Shown piece after piece: positions 62,786 to 64,000 of a stretch of 64,000 nucleotides of DNA. A program made the position numbers and the translations under genes. The notes under the pieces are model-generated. The model had not been told where the DNA came from, did not search any database, and saw only the letters and a program-made list of their open reading frames with translations. Every line of letters starts with the position of its first letter. The first letter of the stretch is position 1. Source of the stretch: an uncultured Ruminococcus sp. (GTDB lineage: Bacteria > Bacillota > Clostridia > Oscillospirales > Ruminococcaceae); contig CASEUJ010000018.1 of NCBI GenBank assembly GCA_949291125.1, forward strand, positions 141,824-205,823, given 5' to 3'.

Positions 62786-62862
62786 GGGCCATTAGCTCAG
62801 TTGGTCAGAGCAACCGGCTCATAACCGGTCGGTCCTGGGTTCGAGTCCCCGATGGCCCACCA
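62786..62862 (+). tRNA. tRNA with CAT anticodon (Met or Ile2)
   Basis: The acceptor arm GGGCCAT pairs with ATGGCCC, with discriminator A and encoded CCA (62860-62862). The D-arm is GCTC...GAGC, the anticodon loop CTCATAA, and the T-arm has GGTTCGAGTCC. Whether it is elongator Met or a lysidine-modified Ile tRNA cannot be told from the sequence alone; the G-G-C-T-C-A-T-A-A-C-C anticodon arm leaves both open. Confidence 0.93.
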
Positions 62863-62903
62863 AACTCGCATTTCACAGGATAGCGCTGCTATCCTCTATT
62901 TAT

Positions 62904-62979
62904 GGGGCATTAGCGCAGTTGGGAGCGCGTCACATTCGCATTGTGAAGGTCGGGGGTTCGACTCCCCTATGCTCCACCA
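62904..62979 (+). tRNA. tRNA-Ala (CGC)
   Basis: The acceptor GGGGCAT pairs with ATGCTCC and includes a G3-U70 pair, the alanine identity element. The anticodon stem TCACA/TGTGA holds the loop TTCGCAT with anticodon CGC. The T-arm is complete and CCA is encoded (62977-62979). Confidence 0.92.
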
Positions 62980-62980
62980 C

Positions 62981-63030
62981 AAAAACCACGCAATTTCGTA
63001 GTTTTTTCGATGTTGCGTGGTTTCTTTATT
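62981..63030 (+). terminator. Terminator of the tRNA transcript
   Basis: AAACCACGCAA (62983-62993) pairs with TTGCGTGGTTT (63013-63023), followed by CTTTATTT. Confidence 0.85.
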
Positions 63031-63065
63031 TACGACTTTTCATCAAGTACGACACTTAGTACGAC
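63031..63065. repeat. Three short TACGAC direct repeats beside tRNA-Ala
   Basis: TACGAC occurs at 63031, 63048 and 63060. The block lies directly after the tRNA terminator and before the AT-rich right-hand region. It could be part of an attachment region; nothing proves it. Confidence 0.35.
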
Positions 63066-63073
63066 AATTTCGC

Positions 63074-63106
63074 AAAAAAACAACCACCCAGCCGAAGCCG
63101 AGCGGT
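63074..63106 (-). terminator. Terminator of the Spo0A-domain gene
   Basis: On the minus strand a ten-pair stem (ACCGCTCGGC with GCTGGGTGGT, several G-U pairs) closes a TTCG loop and is followed by TGTTTTTTT. It lies about 110 bases past the 63219 stop. Confidence 0.8.
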
Positions 63107-63218
63107 CGTATACAATAGCGTAGCACAAGGGATGCTACGATTATACTATAGCATGAATGTCGAAATTTGTCAAGATAAGCAGTTGACTTTTCAGAATTTA
63201 AAAGCTATAATAAAGTTG

Positions 63219-63587
63219 TTATGAGAGCCGCGTTCGAATCTGATCTGCAATCAGCGAAATCACTTCTAAATTACTGGGTTTCACAACAGGATATGGAAAG
63301 CAATCTTGCAGTTGTTTTGGATTTGTATCATAGGCGTTTTCAATTGCATAACGTATTGTAAACTCAATACTTTTCGACTTAGTTTGATACTGATCGGCAA
63401 CTAACTTGTACAGCTGACCACACGATGTTTCAGGATGTAACACAGCCTGAACAATCGCTTCCCGAAGATATACATATCCTTTCAATTTTGTTGAAATTCC
63501 CATTTCCCAAATTAGCTTTGTAATATTCTGCCTAAGTTCCAGTTCACCTTCCTCTTGCGATAATTCTTTTTCTTTCAATACGATCAT
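63219..63587 (-). CDS. Free-standing Spo0A C-terminal-domain protein
   Basis: 122 residues, start behind AGGAG. Residues about 18-118 match the Spo0A output domain: an early I-T-K-L-I-W-E-M-G-I helix, K-G-Y-V-Y-L-R-E-A-I, a recognition-helix region K-S-I-E-F-T-I-R-Y-A-I-E-N-A-Y, and P-S-N-L-E-V-I-S-L-I-A-D near the end. The receiver domain that normally controls Spo0A is absent, so DNA binding would not be under phosphorylation. Its DNA is AT-richer than the main chromosome. It may act as a regulator inside a mobile element or compete with host Spo0A; both are inferences. Confidence 0.85.
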   Translation of the reverse strand: MIVLKEKELSQEEGELELRQNITKLIWEMGISTKLKGYVYLREAIVQAVLHPETSCGQLYKLVADQYQTKSKSIEFTIRYAIENAYDTNPKQLQDCFPYPVVKPSNLEVISLIADQIRTRLS

Positions 63588-63662
63588 TTTATTGTACTCC
63601 TGTCTATTTTTTTACGGCATAAACTACGCCATTTTATAGAATAACAGAAGCATCTTTATGGA

Positions 63663-63691
63663 TATATAGCTTTTTTCTCGAATTTTGTCGA
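63663..63691 (-). promoter_or_regulatory. Promoter with overlapping 0A-box-like site
   Basis: On the minus strand TCGACA (63691-63686), 17-base spacer, TATATA (63668-63663). The plus-strand sequence TGTCGAT at 63686-63692 matches the 0A box TGNCGAA in six of seven positions and covers the -35 element. Confidence 0.5.
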
Positions 63692-63730
63692 TTTACAAAA
63701 AGTTTTCAAAATCAGAATTTTAATAGAAAT

Positions 63731-63783
63731 AAAAACCGGCAGTACTATGTGGGTGGCTATCCACACAATACCGCCGGTTTTTT
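63731..63783. terminator. Terminator before the lysin fragment
   Basis: AAAACCGGC pairs with GCCGGTTTT, with inner TGTGG/CCACA. T-tracts lie on both sides. It probably ends minus-strand transcription of the lysin gene. Confidence 0.8.
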
Positions 63784-63789
63784 CTTATG

Positions 63790-63816
63790 CAAAGGGTGCG
63801 ATTTCAAATCACACCC
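63790..63816 (-). other. Perfect-looking hairpin just after the lysin stop
   Basis: AAGGGTG and GATTT pair with AATC and CACCCTT. No T-tract follows; the stronger terminator at 63731-63783 is 10 bases further on. Confidence 0.45.
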
Positions 63817-64000
63817 TTATCTGATCTCTGTCTTTTTCACCCATCCGGTCACATACGTCCCGATCGGCGTCTTCCCAACATTTGCCGCAGAGTTTGTGAT
63901 CCGCATCCTGCCGTTTACCACCTGACCGTCATAGATGTAGTAGGTGCCGGACTTTTTAGTGCCGCTGGACGCTGTCGAAGATGCATACAGCGTTGCGCCG
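63817..64000 (-). CDS. C-terminal part of a probable phage lysin
   Basis: Open from the window edge to a TAA at 63819-63817, about 60 residues. The segment contains L-Y-A-S-S-T-A-S-S-G-T-K-K, then Y-Y-I-Y-D-G-Q-V-V-N-G-R, N-V-G-K-T-P and a final T-G-W-V. This is the pattern of the C-terminal wall-binding (SH3-like) module of lysozymes and amidases from Firmicute phages. The catalytic domain lies outside the window. It is the strongest sign that a prophage or its remnant begins here. Confidence 0.6.
   Translation of the reverse strand, partial: GATLYASSTASSGTKKSGTYYIYDGQVVNGRMRITNSAANVGKTPIGTYVTGWVKKTEIR

Overview
The window looks like a chromosomal segment of a cellulolytic or pectinolytic Ruminococcus-type Firmicute (Oscillospiraceae). 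The evidence is dockerin modules on a pectate lyase and on two leucine-rich-repeat proteins, a GH5 cellulase lipoprotein, an rnfCDGEAB operon, FabK as the enoyl-ACP reductase, a SpoVB-type flippase, a free-standing Spo0A output domain, strong AGGAGG ribosome sites and moderately high GC. The genus is an inference; I could not search databases.

Layout. 1-852: 3' part of an FtsX-like ABC permease. 945-5905 (minus): purB, a polysaccharide pyruvyl transferase, a hexapeptide acetyltransferase and the GH5 lipoprotein. 6135-7535: an orphan sugar-binding lipoprotein. 7643-13554 (minus): the Rnf ion-pumping ferredoxin:NAD oxidoreductase operon followed by a LysR regulator. 13885-16739: a TatD-associated radical SAM protein and Tex. 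17050-19115 (minus): an L,D-transpeptidase and a small acidic protein. 19760-23467: a secreted PL1-PL9 pectate lyase with dockerin behind a long structured leader. 23748-25466: an ammonium channel fused to a PII protein. 25764-30015 (minus): two dockerin-bearing LRR_5 proteins and a sugar-phosphate transferase.

30483-34381 (minus): a housekeeping run of aminotransferase, unknown protein, trpS, mazG and rqcP. 34557-41881: SpoVB-like flippase, uridine-kinase-like protein, an inverted-repeat element, an amber-interrupted zinc-ribbon gene, a lipoprotein, an SDR enzyme, an LtaS-like sulfatase and a thioesterase. 41973-44233 (minus): aroK, aroE, fabD. 44496-52926: the type II fatty acid operon fabH-fabK-fabG-fabF-accB-fabZ-accC-accD-accA-acpP, divergent from fabD. 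53134-57182: a coiled-coil protein and three GT4 glycosyltransferases. 57306-61822: a small membrane protein, a 2-hydroxyacid dehydrogenase, proB, an unknown ORF with a probable frameshift, and proA.

The right end changes character. It holds a decayed metzincin gene, two tRNA genes, a Spo0A C-terminal-domain protein with a 0A-box-like promoter, and at the edge the C-terminus of what looks like a phage lysin. This fits a mobile element beginning next to the tRNA-Ala gene. Many promoters of the TTGACA-N17-TATAAT type and many intrinsic terminators can be read directly and delimit the transcription units. No CRISPR array, rRNA or intact insertion sequence was seen.
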